DNA of 7,603 nt from Spirochaetaceae bacterium (GCA_031273985.1 JAISQV010000054.1:1-7603), one strand, 5' to 3'. Counted from the first letter of the stretch, positions 1 to 6,023 are shown. Notes: a model not told the origin generated them from the letters alone. Numbers and translations are program-made.

Positions 1-1379
1 AACATCCCGAAGGAGGCGCAGCCGGGGGAAAGCAGCACGGCGCTGCCGGGTCTGGCCGATTCCAGGGCGCTGAGGACCGCCGCGTCCAGATCGTCCAGGG
101 GGCCCCGGCAGGGGACGGCGGCGGACTCAAAGGCCCCCCGCAGCCTGTCGCTGCCCGTCCCGGCGAGGAGTACCGGCGGGGCAAGCCGCCCGGCGAGGAA
201 GGCCGCCGCCGCCGCATTCACAAGGGGCGAAAAGTCCAGGTTCTTGTCCGCGCCGCCGGTAACGAGGACCAGGGGCCCCGGAAAGGCTTCAATCGCCGCG
301 GCGGCGGCTTCGGGGATCGTGGCGGCGGTGTCGTTGTAGAACTTTACCCCGGCCTTTTCATAAAAGAATTCCAGGCGGTGCTCTATGCCGGGGTAGCGGC
401 CCAGGCTTTCCGCCGTAAAGTCCGGGGGGAGCCCCAGGTCCGTCAGGGCCAGGGCCGCGGCAAGGATGTTCCGCCGCTGGGCGGGGCCGGGCACGAGAAG
501 CTCCCGCGGGCTGGCCCGCAGCGCGTTTTGGCCGGGCCCCAGCCGGACCATGCCCTCCCCGTCTTCAAGCCAGGCTCCGGGGCGGTCCGGCGGCAGGGGG
601 GCCTCCGCGCAGGGGAGGGGCCGGGCGGCGGTCTCCGCGAGGAAGCTCCGGCCCCAGGCATCGTCAAAGGCGATGGTGGCGTCCCCCCGGTCCTGGCCCC
701 GGTAAATGATCCGCTTGTCCGCCACGTAGGCTTCCATGGAGCCGTAACGGTCCAGGTGATCCGGCAGAATCGCCGTAATCACCGCCGTCCGGGGCTTGAG
801 CAGCGGCGCTCCTGCGGCGTTCAGCCGGCCCCGGAGGTCCCCGAGCTGCCAACTGGACAGCTCCAGCACCACGTCGTCATCGCCGCGCAGCCCGTCAAGG
901 AAGCCCAGGGGGGACACGGTGATGTTCCCGCCGAGAAAGGCCCTTCCGGGGAGCAGCGCCCCCTCGCGGGCCCGGCGGAGCGCATGGTGAATGGCCGAGG
1001 CTGTGCCGGATTTGCCCTTGGAGCCGGTTACCGCAATGAGCCGCGCCGGGTTGGCCGCAAGAAAGAGGGAAATGTCCGTTTCAACCCGCCGGGCCAGGGC
1101 CAGATAGGGGGAGTCCGGCGGGACCCCGGGGTTTTTGATCACCATGTCGGCCCCGCTGAAGTCCCCCTCCTCGTGGCGGCCCAGGACATAACGGGGGAAG
1201 ACTCCCGATTCTTCCAGTTTTTCCATGGAGGGGGCCAGGACCGCCTCGCCCCGGAGGTCCGTTACCGTAACGTCCGCCCCCTTCCCCGCCAGGTAGCGGG
1301 CCGACTCAAGGCCCCCGCCGTGGAGCCCCAGGCCCATGACCGTTACCCGCATACCCCGTATATCCCTGTTCTCCGGCAT
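1..1379 (-). CDS. murD: UDP-N-acetylmuramoyl-L-alanine--D-glutamate ligase MurD (3' end outside window)
   Basis: MurD adds D-glutamate to UDP-MurNAc-L-alanine with ATP in the cytoplasm, the second stem-peptide step of peptidoglycan synthesis. The minus strand is open from the ATG at 1379 to the window edge, giving 459 codons. Residues 10-35 form an N-terminal nucleotide-binding fold (VTVMGLGLHGGG). The Mur-ligase P-loop is AVTGSKGKS at 116-124, followed by ELSSWQL (173-179) and LPDHLDRYGSMEAY (205-218) with K222, the position of the usual carbamylated lysine. The C-terminal domain shows YNDTAATIPEA, GGADKNLDF and, at the edge, LLSPGCASFGMF. In the E. coli enzyme about 20 residues follow that last motif, so the gene is nearly complete. 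I chose the start at 1379 for its GGGGGA ribosome site; an in-frame ATG at 1352 (codon 10) is the alternative. The P-loop TGSKGKS differs from the common TGTNGKS, a variant I believe occurs in other MurD lineages. The gene is divergent from the DUF2804 gene. Confidence 0.95.
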   Translation of the reverse strand, partial: MPENRDIRGMRVTVMGLGLHGGGLESARYLAGKGADVTVTDLRGEAVLAPSMEKLEESGVFPRYVLGRHEEGDFSGADMVIKNPGVPPDSPYLALARRVETDISLFLAANPARLIAVTGSKGKSGTASAIHHALRRAREGALLPGRAFLGGNITVSPLGFLDGLRGDDDVVLELSSWQLGDLRGRLNAAGAPLLKPRTAVITAILPDHLDRYGSMEAYVADKRIIYRGQDRGDATIAFDDAWGRSFLAETAARPLPCAEAPLPPDRPGAWLEDGEGMVRLGPGQNALRASPRELLVPGPAQRRNILAAALALTDLGLPPDFTAESLGRYPGIEHRLEFFYEKAGVKFYNDTAATIPEAAAAAIEAFPGPLVLVTGGADKNLDFSPLVNAAAAAFLAGRLAPPVLLAGTGSDRLRGAFESAAVPCRGPLDDLDAAVLSALESARPGSAVLLSPGCASFGM

Positions 1380-1402
1380 GATCCCCCGCCTTTCGATTTG
1401 TA

Positions 1403-1431
1403 ATAATACCCGGAATGGCGGGGCGCGTTAA
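1403..1431 (-). promoter_or_regulatory. Predicted sigma70-type promoter of murD
   Basis: Read on the minus strand, TTAACG (1431-1426) and TATTAT (1408-1403) are separated by exactly 17 bases. Transcription would start near 1396 and give a short leader of about 17 bases carrying the GGCGGGGGAT ribosome site ahead of the murD ATG. The prediction rests on consensus match and position only. Confidence 0.5.
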
Positions 1432-1451
1432 GCGGAGGGAAAACTAAAACA

Positions 1452-1532
1452 GTCCGCGGATTTACACGGATTACACAGATTTTCGTTCCAAAAACCTTCT
1501 TAATTGGTAAAAATCCGTGAAAATCTGTGGAC
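1452..1532. repeat. Imperfect inverted repeat with 21-base arms
   Basis: The arms at 1452-1472 (beginning GTCCGCGGATTTACACGG) and 1512-1532 (ending AAAATCTGTGGAC) are reverse complements with 3 mismatches in 21 positions, separated by 39 AT-rich bases. The core word is ATCCGTG/CACGGAT, repeated within the arms. It is not followed by a T-run and lies between two divergent genes, so it is unlikely to be a terminator. From memory, words of this type recur between genes in many bacterial genomes; no function is known to me. Confidence 0.7.
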
Positions 1533-1587
1533 AAATTTTTATATGCGCTGACCCCTGGCGGGGGATCCCCTCCCGGCGGGCTCTTCC

Positions 1588-1708
1588 GCGCAAGGGATAG
1601 GAGCGGAAATCTTTTTTTGCCGCTGGACGGCAAAAAAAATTGCAGCGGATAGCCCGGTCCCCGGCGCCTTCCCCGCGCAAGCGGGTTCTTCGCCGGGGAT
1701 GCGCCCCT
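1588..1708 (+). repeat. Modular GC-rich intergenic repeat, copy 1
   Basis: Three modules here occur again, in the same order but on the opposite strand, at 5887-6023. They are GCGCAAGGGATAGGAG (1588-1603), GGATAGCCCGGTCCCCGGCG (1647-1666) and CGCCGGGGATGCGCCCCT (1691-1708). The ends of modules two and three pair as CCCCGGCG (1659-1666) with CGCCGGGG (1691-1698), and inside this a CCCGC/GCGGG stem carries a GCAA tetraloop (1672-1685). Between modules one and two is an 11-bp hairpin, T7-GCCG with CGGC-A7 and a 5-base loop (1612-1638). The exact matches across 4 kb and the conserved stem suggest a dispersed REP-like element. It sits just upstream of the DUF2804 promoter. Confidence 0.75.
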
Positions 1709-1756
1709 CTTGCTCCCTCCTAACTTCTCCCTCTTCTCTCCTAACTTCCTTGCGCA

Positions 1757-1785
1757 TTGCCCAGCCTGGGGCCTTCCGGTATAGT
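1757..1785 (+). promoter_or_regulatory. Predicted promoter giving a leaderless DUF2804 transcript
   Basis: TTGCCC (1757-1762) and TATAGT (1780-1785) are separated by 17 bases. Only six bases lie between the -10 box and the ATG at 1792, so a start seven bases past the box would fall on the A of the ATG. No Shine-Dalgarno-like word is visible in 1770-1791, which agrees with a leaderless mRNA. Confidence 0.5.
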
Positions 1786-1791
1786 GTAGCC

Positions 1792-2841
1792 ATGGGAAGT
1801 TTTGGAGCGGCCCTGGGGCAGGCCGAGATCGGCTCCCCTCGGGATGCGCTGGACGAACTGGGAAGGCCGGTGAATTTCGGCTGGGCCCGCCGGCCTCTCT
1901 GGAACTACGACCCGCTGCTTCTGCGTTCCCCCGCCCGGCGCGTCAGCGCATCGGACCGCTATCTTATCCAGATGCCGGGCTGCATCATGACGCTGCAGGT
2001 CAGCGACAGCGGCATCACGGGCTATGTGGGGATAACGATTATCTCGCTGAAGGACAAGACCCGCTCCAGCCAGACCTACACGATTCCCTTTCCCCTGGGC
2101 GCGATGGAGCTCCCCGGCTCCAGCGAAACGGGGCGGGTGCGTATACAGACGAAGCATTATCTTCTGGATTTCAGCGCCATGGAAGGCGGGGCCCGTATTA
2201 TCCGGGCGGATTTTCCGAAATTCGGGCGGCATCGTTTTCTCCGGGGCGAGCTGGTCCTCAATCCGCCGCCGGAGGCGGAGTCGCTGGTGACGCATATGCC
2301 CTGGCGCCGGGGGAAAAACGCCTTTGCCCTGCTGCGGCGTTCCCCCTGCTATGCCGTGGAGGGGATCATGCAATTCGGCGGCCAGGAGCTTCTTTTTCCC
2401 CAGGGAAAGAGCTGGGGCCTCTACGAGTGGCGCCGGGAGGTGAGGCCGCCCTCGGACCTGCACTTTTGGGCCGGCGCGTCCGGCGCTTCCGGAGGGGTCA
2501 ATATGGGCTTCACCGTGGGCTACGGAAATGCCGATGCCGGGGCGGGCACGGAAAACGCCGTCTTTGTGGAGGGCAAGATACACAAGCTCGATCAGGTGAC
2601 GTTTCATATTTCCACGGACGGCTGGGCAAAGCCCTGGCGTTTCACCTCCAACGACGGCCGCCTGGAAATGACCTTTAGCCCCTGCCAGGAGCGCATAGAG
2701 CGAAAGACCATGTTCTTTCATTCTATATATAGGAGGCAGCTTTTCGGCTCCTTTGCCGGGAGGGTCATTCTGGACGACGGCAAGGCCCTGGAATTCAGCG
2801 ATCTTTTCGGGATGACCGAGCGGAGCAAATCTGTCAACTGA
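1792..2841 (+). CDS. DUF2804 family protein, function unknown
   Basis: This 349-residue protein matches the DUF2804 family along its length, from my knowledge of the family pattern. The N-terminal block is GRPVNFGWARRPLWNYD (24-40), followed by R-x-SASDRYLIQ and SDSGITGYVGITIISLKD (71-88). The C-terminal half holds FPQGKSWGLYEWR, WAGASGASGG, a VGYGNADAGAGTEN block (242-255), KIHKLDQVTFHIS, PWRFTSNDGRLEMTFSP (281-297) and FGSFAGRVILDDG (318-330). There is no signal peptide or membrane helix, so it is probably cytoplasmic. No catalytic role is established for the family, and I do not propose one. The frame is open back to 1699, but the upstream part is repeat sequence, and the ATG at 1792 fits the family N-terminus and the promoter placement. 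It appears monocistronic and is divergent from murD. Confidence 0.88.
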   Translation: MGSFGAALGQAEIGSPRDALDELGRPVNFGWARRPLWNYDPLLLRSPARRVSASDRYLIQMPGCIMTLQVSDSGITGYVGITIISLKDKTRSSQTYTIPFPLGAMELPGSSETGRVRIQTKHYLLDFSAMEGGARIIRADFPKFGRHRFLRGELVLNPPPEAESLVTHMPWRRGKNAFALLRRSPCYAVEGIMQFGGQELLFPQGKSWGLYEWRREVRPPSDLHFWAGASGASGGVNMGFTVGYGNADAGAGTENAVFVEGKIHKLDQVTFHISTDGWAKPWRFTSNDGRLEMTFSPCQERIERKTMFFHSIYRRQLFGSFAGRVILDDGKALEFSDLFGMTERSKSVN

Positions 2842-2845
2842 GTCA

Positions 2846-2880
2846 CCGGCGGTTCACAGGGCCGGCGCATATAATTTTTA
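2846..2880 (+). terminator. Possible weak terminator after the DUF2804 gene
   Basis: CCGGC (2846-2850) pairs with GCCGG (2861-2865) across a 10-base loop, five bases after the stop codon. The T-rich stretch ATAATTTTTA begins only about five bases past the stem. The stem is short and the T-run is offset, so this is a weak candidate. Confidence 0.3.
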
Positions 2881-2917
2881 ATTACCTTGAAATCACAAAT
2901 ATCTGAAGAATTTTAAC

Positions 2918-2966
2918 CACAAAGGACACAAAGAGCACGAAGGATACACAAAGGCGCACGAAAGCG
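2918..2966 (+). repeat. Degenerate CACRAAGGA tandem repeat in the 2842-3248 gene-free stretch
   Basis: Five roughly nine-base units follow one another: CACAAAGGA, CACAAAGAG, CACGAAGGA, then after TA, CACAAAGGCG and CACGAAAGCG. A related but reverse-oriented tract (TTTTGTCCG ... GTGTGGTCCGTG) lies at 3031-3060, so the two may be arms of one decayed element. Apart from the weak hairpin at 2846 and this repeat, I see no gene or other signal in 2842-3248. Confidence 0.6.
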
Positions 2967-3248
2967 AAAAAGGGAAGAAAAAGAACCAGCGACCGCACGG
3001 AAAATACGGCCTTTTGCCCGACATTCCCAGCTTTTGTCCGTTTCGTCTGTGTGGTCCGTGATTGCTTTCTTCATTGTTCAGGCGGCTTTTGTAGTTTTTG
3101 GTAGTTGCTTACGGAAAAGGACGTGCGCTCCGTTGTTTTTCCCTGCTCCGGGCATTAGTTTCAACTGTGAGCCCCCATGCCGTGCCTGAATGGGTATAGG
3201 CGTTTGGGACCCGGTGGAATTATGCCTGCGCAGATACCAGGGGGAGTC

Positions 3249-3974
3249 ATGAAGCGTATTGTTTTCTACACAGCCCGGGTAGTAATCGCTGCAGGACTGG
3301 TTAGCCTTTATATACTGCTTACCCGGTTTTTGGCATCGGCCCTGACGACAGGCATGGCCTCAACAAGTTTTTCATTTTCGGTATTATTTCTGCTTTCGTT
3401 TCTGTTTCTGTTTCTTATTATGTCGGTAATATTTTTTGCCGCGATGTGCTTTATTTTTTTCCAGGCAAAGACATTCTATCAGAAGTACACCCGGTCATTC
3501 ACGGTTCTGCCTCCGGGCAATGCCGGGCAAAAGGCCGGAAAGTCACCCCCCGTATCCCAATTCGCCCAGGGCCCGCTCGGCTTCGGCAATTTCGTCCCAG
3601 GGCAGGATATGCCCTTCATAAATTATCGAAGCTTCATGCCCCTTTCCCAGAAGCAGGACCAGATCGCCTTTTCGCGCCAGGGAGAAAGCTTTTCTGATGG
3701 CCAGGGAACGATCCGGAATAAGCCACATATCACCCTGATTAACGGCGCCCCCGGAAGAGCAGCCCGCGGCGATCTCCCTGAGAATGACCATGGGGTCCTC
3801 TCCCCGGGGGTCCTCGTCAGTGAGGACGACTATATCCGACCATTCCCGGGCAATTTTTCCCTGCGCCGGACGTTTGGCGGTGTCCCGCTCTCCGGCGGAA
3901 CCAAAGACACTGATGATCCTCCCCCCGGCCCGCCGGATCCGCTCCCCAAGCGGCGGAAAAATCGCTGCAAATGA
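3249..3974 (+). CDS. Putative small membrane protein; C-terminal half lies antisense to murE
   Basis: I do not recognise this protein. From the ATG at 3249, preceded by AGGGGGAG, it begins MKRIVFYTARVVIAAG and has two strongly hydrophobic segments at about residues 11-32 and 43-71, the second rich in Phe and Leu. A basic segment follows (QAKTFYQKYTRS, 72-83). This pattern suggests a two-helix inner-membrane protein. From residue 99 on, the frame is exactly antisense to the end of murE and becomes Gly/Pro-rich with no hydrophobic pattern. That part (3543-3974, of 241 residues in total) is probably not authentic. Either the original 3' end was lost, or the gene ends by reading into murE. The region 3249-3540 is the credible part. 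Upstream in-frame ATGs at 3177 and 3222 have poorer ribosome sites. Confidence 0.45.
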   Translation: MKRIVFYTARVVIAAGLVSLYILLTRFLASALTTGMASTSFSFSVLFLLSFLFLFLIMSVIFFAAMCFIFFQAKTFYQKYTRSFTVLPPGNAGQKAGKSPPVSQFAQGPLGFGNFVPGQDMPFINYRSFMPLSQKQDQIAFSRQGESFSDGQGTIRNKPHITLINGAPGRAARGDLPENDHGVLSPGVLVSEDDYIRPFPGNFSLRRTFGGVPLSGGTKDTDDPPPGPPDPLPKRRKNRCK

Positions 3975-5180
3975 CGAGGGGGTGTGGGCGTAATCCACCA
4001 GCACCTCAAAGGGCTGGCCCTTGTCTACGGCGCTCATCCGCCCCCGGACGGGCTTCAGCTCCCCCACCAGGGGGATGAAGCGTTCCACCGGCCCGCCCAA
4101 AAGCCCCCGGAGCACAAGGAGGCTGGCCAGCACATTCCCCGCGTTGAAGGCGCCGGGCAGCCGGTCCTCAATGATCACGCTGCGCGGCCCGGCTTCGCCG
4201 GACTGTCCGGTTTCGCCGGGCCGCCCCGCTCCGCCGCGTACCAGCACCCGGCAGCGGTTCCCCCCGGCGCCGCTTTCCAGCGCCTCCACGGAAAGGTCCG
4301 CCTCCCCTCCCCGGACGCTGTAACGGTACACGGCGCGGCCCCCGGCGGCCCGGCTGAAGTAGTCCGCGCTGGGATCATCGGCGTTGACCACCCCAAAGGC
4401 GGGGACGACTTCCCCCCGGAGGGCCAGGGCGCGGAACAAGTTGGCCTTGTCCGAGCGGTACTGCTCCCAGGTGCCGTGAAATTCAAGATGCTCGTGGGTT
4501 ACGTTGGTCATGACCCCGGCGCTAAAGGCCACGTCCCCCAGGCGGTTGGTCCGGGGGCTCAATCCGTGGGAACTCGATTCGAGCACAGCGTACTCCGCCC
4601 CGTTCTCCCGCATGGCCGCCAGCGCCGCCTGCACCGCCGGGGCCTCCGGGGTGGTTTGGTGTTCGGGGTTCCACTCCGCGTCCCCGCCCAGGGAATACTG
4701 AACCGTGGAGATGAAGCCCGCCTTTTTCCCGGAAAGCCTCAAGAGCTGCCAGATCAGACTGGTAACGGTGCTCTTGCCCTCGGTGCCGGTAACACCTATC
4801 ACCGTCAAATGCTCCGAGGGCTTCCCCCAGAAAGACGCCGCCGCCGGGGACATGGCAAAACGGGAATCCCGCACCCGCAGATACACCGCCGGGCCGTAGT
4901 CCGCGCTGTATGCGGCAAGCTCCGCCTGGGGAATTTCGTGCTGATAAACCACCGCCGCGGCGCCCCGCCGCAGCGCGTCGGGAATAAAGCTGTGCCCGTC
5001 GGCATGGAGCCCCGGCAGGGCAAAGTAGAGGGAACCCCTGGTTACCTTCCGGGAATCGTACTCCAGGGAAGTAATCAGCGGGTCCTCCCCGGAAGCGGGG
5101 CCGGGGGCGCGGAACATTTCCACCAGCCCCGCCGCCTCCGCCGTGGGGGGATCAAAAAACGCCGAAAGTCTCTTTTCCAT
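3543..5180 (-). CDS. murE: UDP-N-acetylmuramoyl-tripeptide synthetase MurE
   Basis: MurE adds the third-position diamino acid to UDP-MurNAc-L-Ala-D-Glu with ATP in the cytoplasm. The N-terminal domain shows YDSRKVTRGSLYFALPG (41-57) and DGHSFIPDALRRGAAAVV (61-78). The central domain has the P-loop GVTGTEGKST (129-138), ESSSHGL (201-207), the TNVTHEHLEFHGT block (225-237) and K245 in DKANLF, the usual carbamylated lysine. The C-terminal domain has VDYAHTPSS (395-403), FGSAGERDTAKRP (426-438), TDEDPRGEDP (454-463) and LGKGHE (511-516). Where meso-diaminopimelate enzymes have DNPR, this one has EDPR. That fits ornithine or lysine; treponemes studied so far carry ornithine in their wall. At 545 residues it is longer than most MurE proteins (about 480-510), partly through a Gly-rich insert at 316-333. 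The start has GGGGGTGTGAT upstream. The gene follows amrA by 53 bases on the same strand. Confidence 0.95.
   Translation of the reverse strand: MEKRLSAFFDPPTAEAAGLVEMFRAPGPASGEDPLITSLEYDSRKVTRGSLYFALPGLHADGHSFIPDALRRGAAAVVYQHEIPQAELAAYSADYGPAVYLRVRDSRFAMSPAAASFWGKPSEHLTVIGVTGTEGKSTVTSLIWQLLRLSGKKAGFISTVQYSLGGDAEWNPEHQTTPEAPAVQAALAAMRENGAEYAVLESSSHGLSPRTNRLGDVAFSAGVMTNVTHEHLEFHGTWEQYRSDKANLFRALALRGEVVPAFGVVNADDPSADYFSRAAGGRAVYRYSVRGGEADLSVEALESGAGGNRCRVLVRGGAGRPGETGQSGEAGPRSVIIEDRLPGAFNAGNVLASLLVLRGLLGGPVERFIPLVGELKPVRGRMSAVDKGQPFEVLVDYAHTPSSFAAIFPPLGERIRRAGGRIISVFGSAGERDTAKRPAQGKIAREWSDIVVLTDEDPRGEDPMVILREIAAGCSSGGAVNQGDMWLIPDRSLAIRKAFSLARKGDLVLLLGKGHEASIIYEGHILPWDEIAEAERALGELGYGG
4182..4226 (-). 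other. Collagen-like G-x-y insert within MurE
   Basis: Codons 319-333 of murE encode five consecutive Gly-x-y triplets, GRP-GET-GQS-GEA-GPR, just before the VIIEDRLPGAFN segment that opens the nucleotide-linked part of the central domain. The DNA is itself repetitive (alternating CGCCGG and TCCGG words on the plus strand), which suggests growth of the insert by slippage. It probably forms a surface loop and need not affect catalysis. Confidence 0.7.
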
Positions 5181-5233
5181 ATATCACACCCCCCCGGTAC
5201 CCGGCTTAACCACCAAGCCCTGTGTTTAGCCAA

Positions 5234-5827
5234 TCACGGCGCCGGGGCATCGCCCTCTCCGAAGACCAGGGCGGTAAAGGTATAGAGCCGCGCTCCGGGG
5301 GCCTCCCAGGAACGGGCGGGGAGACCGGCCTTGACGCAGATATAGTCCAGGAATTGATCCCGGTCCCAGCCCTGCTCCACCGGCACCTGGGGCAGGAGCA
5401 CCCCGGCCCTTCCCCGGTGGGTCAGGTAGAGCCCGTGAACGCCGACCCGCACCGAAGCGGGCTCCGCGCACAATTCCAGAGGGGACAGGGCGGAGACCTC
5501 TATGTCGCAGGCCTCAAGCTCCCCCGGAGCAAGCGGCGGAAAGCGGGGATCGGAAAAAGCCGCCTCCCTCGCCATGACGCGCACCGTATCCTCCAGAGCC
5601 TCCGCCGCGGTCATCCTGCCTATGCAGCCCCGGAGCTCCCCCTTCCTGCGCAGCGTCACAAAGGCCCCGCAGGGCGCAGTCAGCGCCGACCTTCCCTCAC
5701 GGATCGCCGCCTCAAGGCCCGGCTCCCGCCGGAAACGCGGCTCCCGGCCCTCCAGCGCAGCCGCGACAACCTCACGCGCGTCCCGCAGCAGGGCCTCCCG
5801 CTCGGCGCCGTCAAGATGAAACACCAT
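5234..5827 (-). CDS. amrA: AmmeMemoRadiSam system protein A (AMMECR1 domain)
   Basis: This 197-residue protein is a single AMMECR1 domain, the family that with a MEMO-like protein and a radical SAM protein makes up the AmmeMemoRadiSam set. Its biochemical activity is not established. Visible family blocks are GAFVTLRRKGELRGCIG (54-70), with the signature LRGCIG at 65-70, then AFSDPRFPPL (90-99), IEVSALSPLE (109-118), GVHGLYLTHRGRAGVLLPQ (129-147) and the tail LYTFTALVF. The length is normal and the protein is soluble. The N-terminus (HLDGAEREALLRDAREVV) matches the usual family start, which supports the ATG at 5827; a GTG at the second codon is possible. Neither the MEMO-like nor the radical SAM partner is in the window. 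The downstream neighbour is murE after 53 bases, with no convincing terminator between them, so co-transcription is likely. Confidence 0.9.
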   Translation of the reverse strand: MVFHLDGAEREALLRDAREVVAAALEGREPRFRREPGLEAAIREGRSALTAPCGAFVTLRRKGELRGCIGRMTAAEALEDTVRVMAREAAFSDPRFPPLAPGELEACDIEVSALSPLELCAEPASVRVGVHGLYLTHRGRAGVLLPQVPVEQGWDRDQFLDYICVKAGLPARSWEAPGARLYTFTALVFGEGDAPAP

Positions 5828-5833
5828 ACCTTC

Positions 5834-5862
5834 AGTATACTATAGCCCGGTGAATCCGGTAA
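5834..5862 (-). promoter_or_regulatory. Predicted promoter of amrA-murE, placed for a leaderless start
   Basis: On the minus strand, TATACT (5839-5834, five of six consensus bases) ends exactly six bases before the amrA ATG. The best -35 at 17-base spacing is the weak TTACCG (5862-5857). A TATAGT overlaps just upstream (5844-5839) and would give a five-base leader instead. The word GAAGGT directly abuts the ATG, too close to serve it as a normal ribosome site. Confidence 0.45.
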
Positions 5863-5886
5863 ATGGCGCATCCTTCGATTCGGAAT

Positions 5887-6023
5887 AGGGGCGCATCCCC
5901 GGCGGCAAGCCGCCGGGGACCGGGCTATCCGGGGCTCCGCTTCGCTCCGGCCCCGGCGCACGAATCCGCTTGCGCGGGGATGCGCCGGGTCTGCCCTTCG
6001 GGCACCCCTCCTATCCCTTGCGC
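5887..6023 (-). repeat. Modular GC-rich intergenic repeat, copy 2 (inverted relative to copy 1)
   Basis: Read on the minus strand, this holds the same three modules as 1588-1708 in the same order: first 6023-6008, second 5930-5911 and third 5904-5887, each an exact match. The gap between modules one and two is longer here. The plus strand folds into successive hairpins: a 10-bp stem (5897-5906 with 5909-5918), CCGGGGC/GCCCCGG (5929-5935 with 5950-5956), CCCGGCGCA/TGCGCCGGG (5952-5960 with 5981-5989, sharing bases with the previous stem) and TGCCC-TTC-GGGCA near 5992-6004. It lies between amrA and the oxidoreductase gene, and no gene is visible in 5828-6118. Confidence 0.75.

Noticed and set aside
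378..1403. Long plus-strand open frame (341 codons)
   Set aside because: It is exactly antisense to murD, whose family motifs are unambiguous. Its product is Gly/Pro/Arg-rich without recognisable domains, as expected of a GC-rich antisense frame.
1612..1638. Intrinsic terminator
   Set aside because: The stem is preceded by T's and followed by A's on both strands, the reverse of a terminator, and no gene ends nearby.
1699..1791. N-terminal extension of the DUF2804 protein
   Set aside because: The extra 31 residues are encoded by the repeat and the promoter, do not match the family start, and include a low-complexity Ser/Leu run.
1741..2721. Minus-strand open frame of 326 codons
   Set aside because: It is antisense to the DUF2804 gene, which matches its family along the whole length.
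2918..2966. CRISPR array
   Set aside because: The units are about nine bases, degenerate and contiguous, with no spacers and no cas genes nearby.
3505..3545. Terminator for murE
   Set aside because: The GC-rich words (CCGGGCA, TGCCGGG) pair poorly and there is no T-run on the minus strand.
3984..5285. Plus-strand open frame of 433 codons
   Set aside because: It is antisense to murE and the end of amrA, has a low-complexity basic product, and has no ribosome site supporting it.
5222..5845. Plus-strand open frame of 207 codons
   Set aside because: It is antisense to amrA, which carries the LRGCIG signature and all family blocks.
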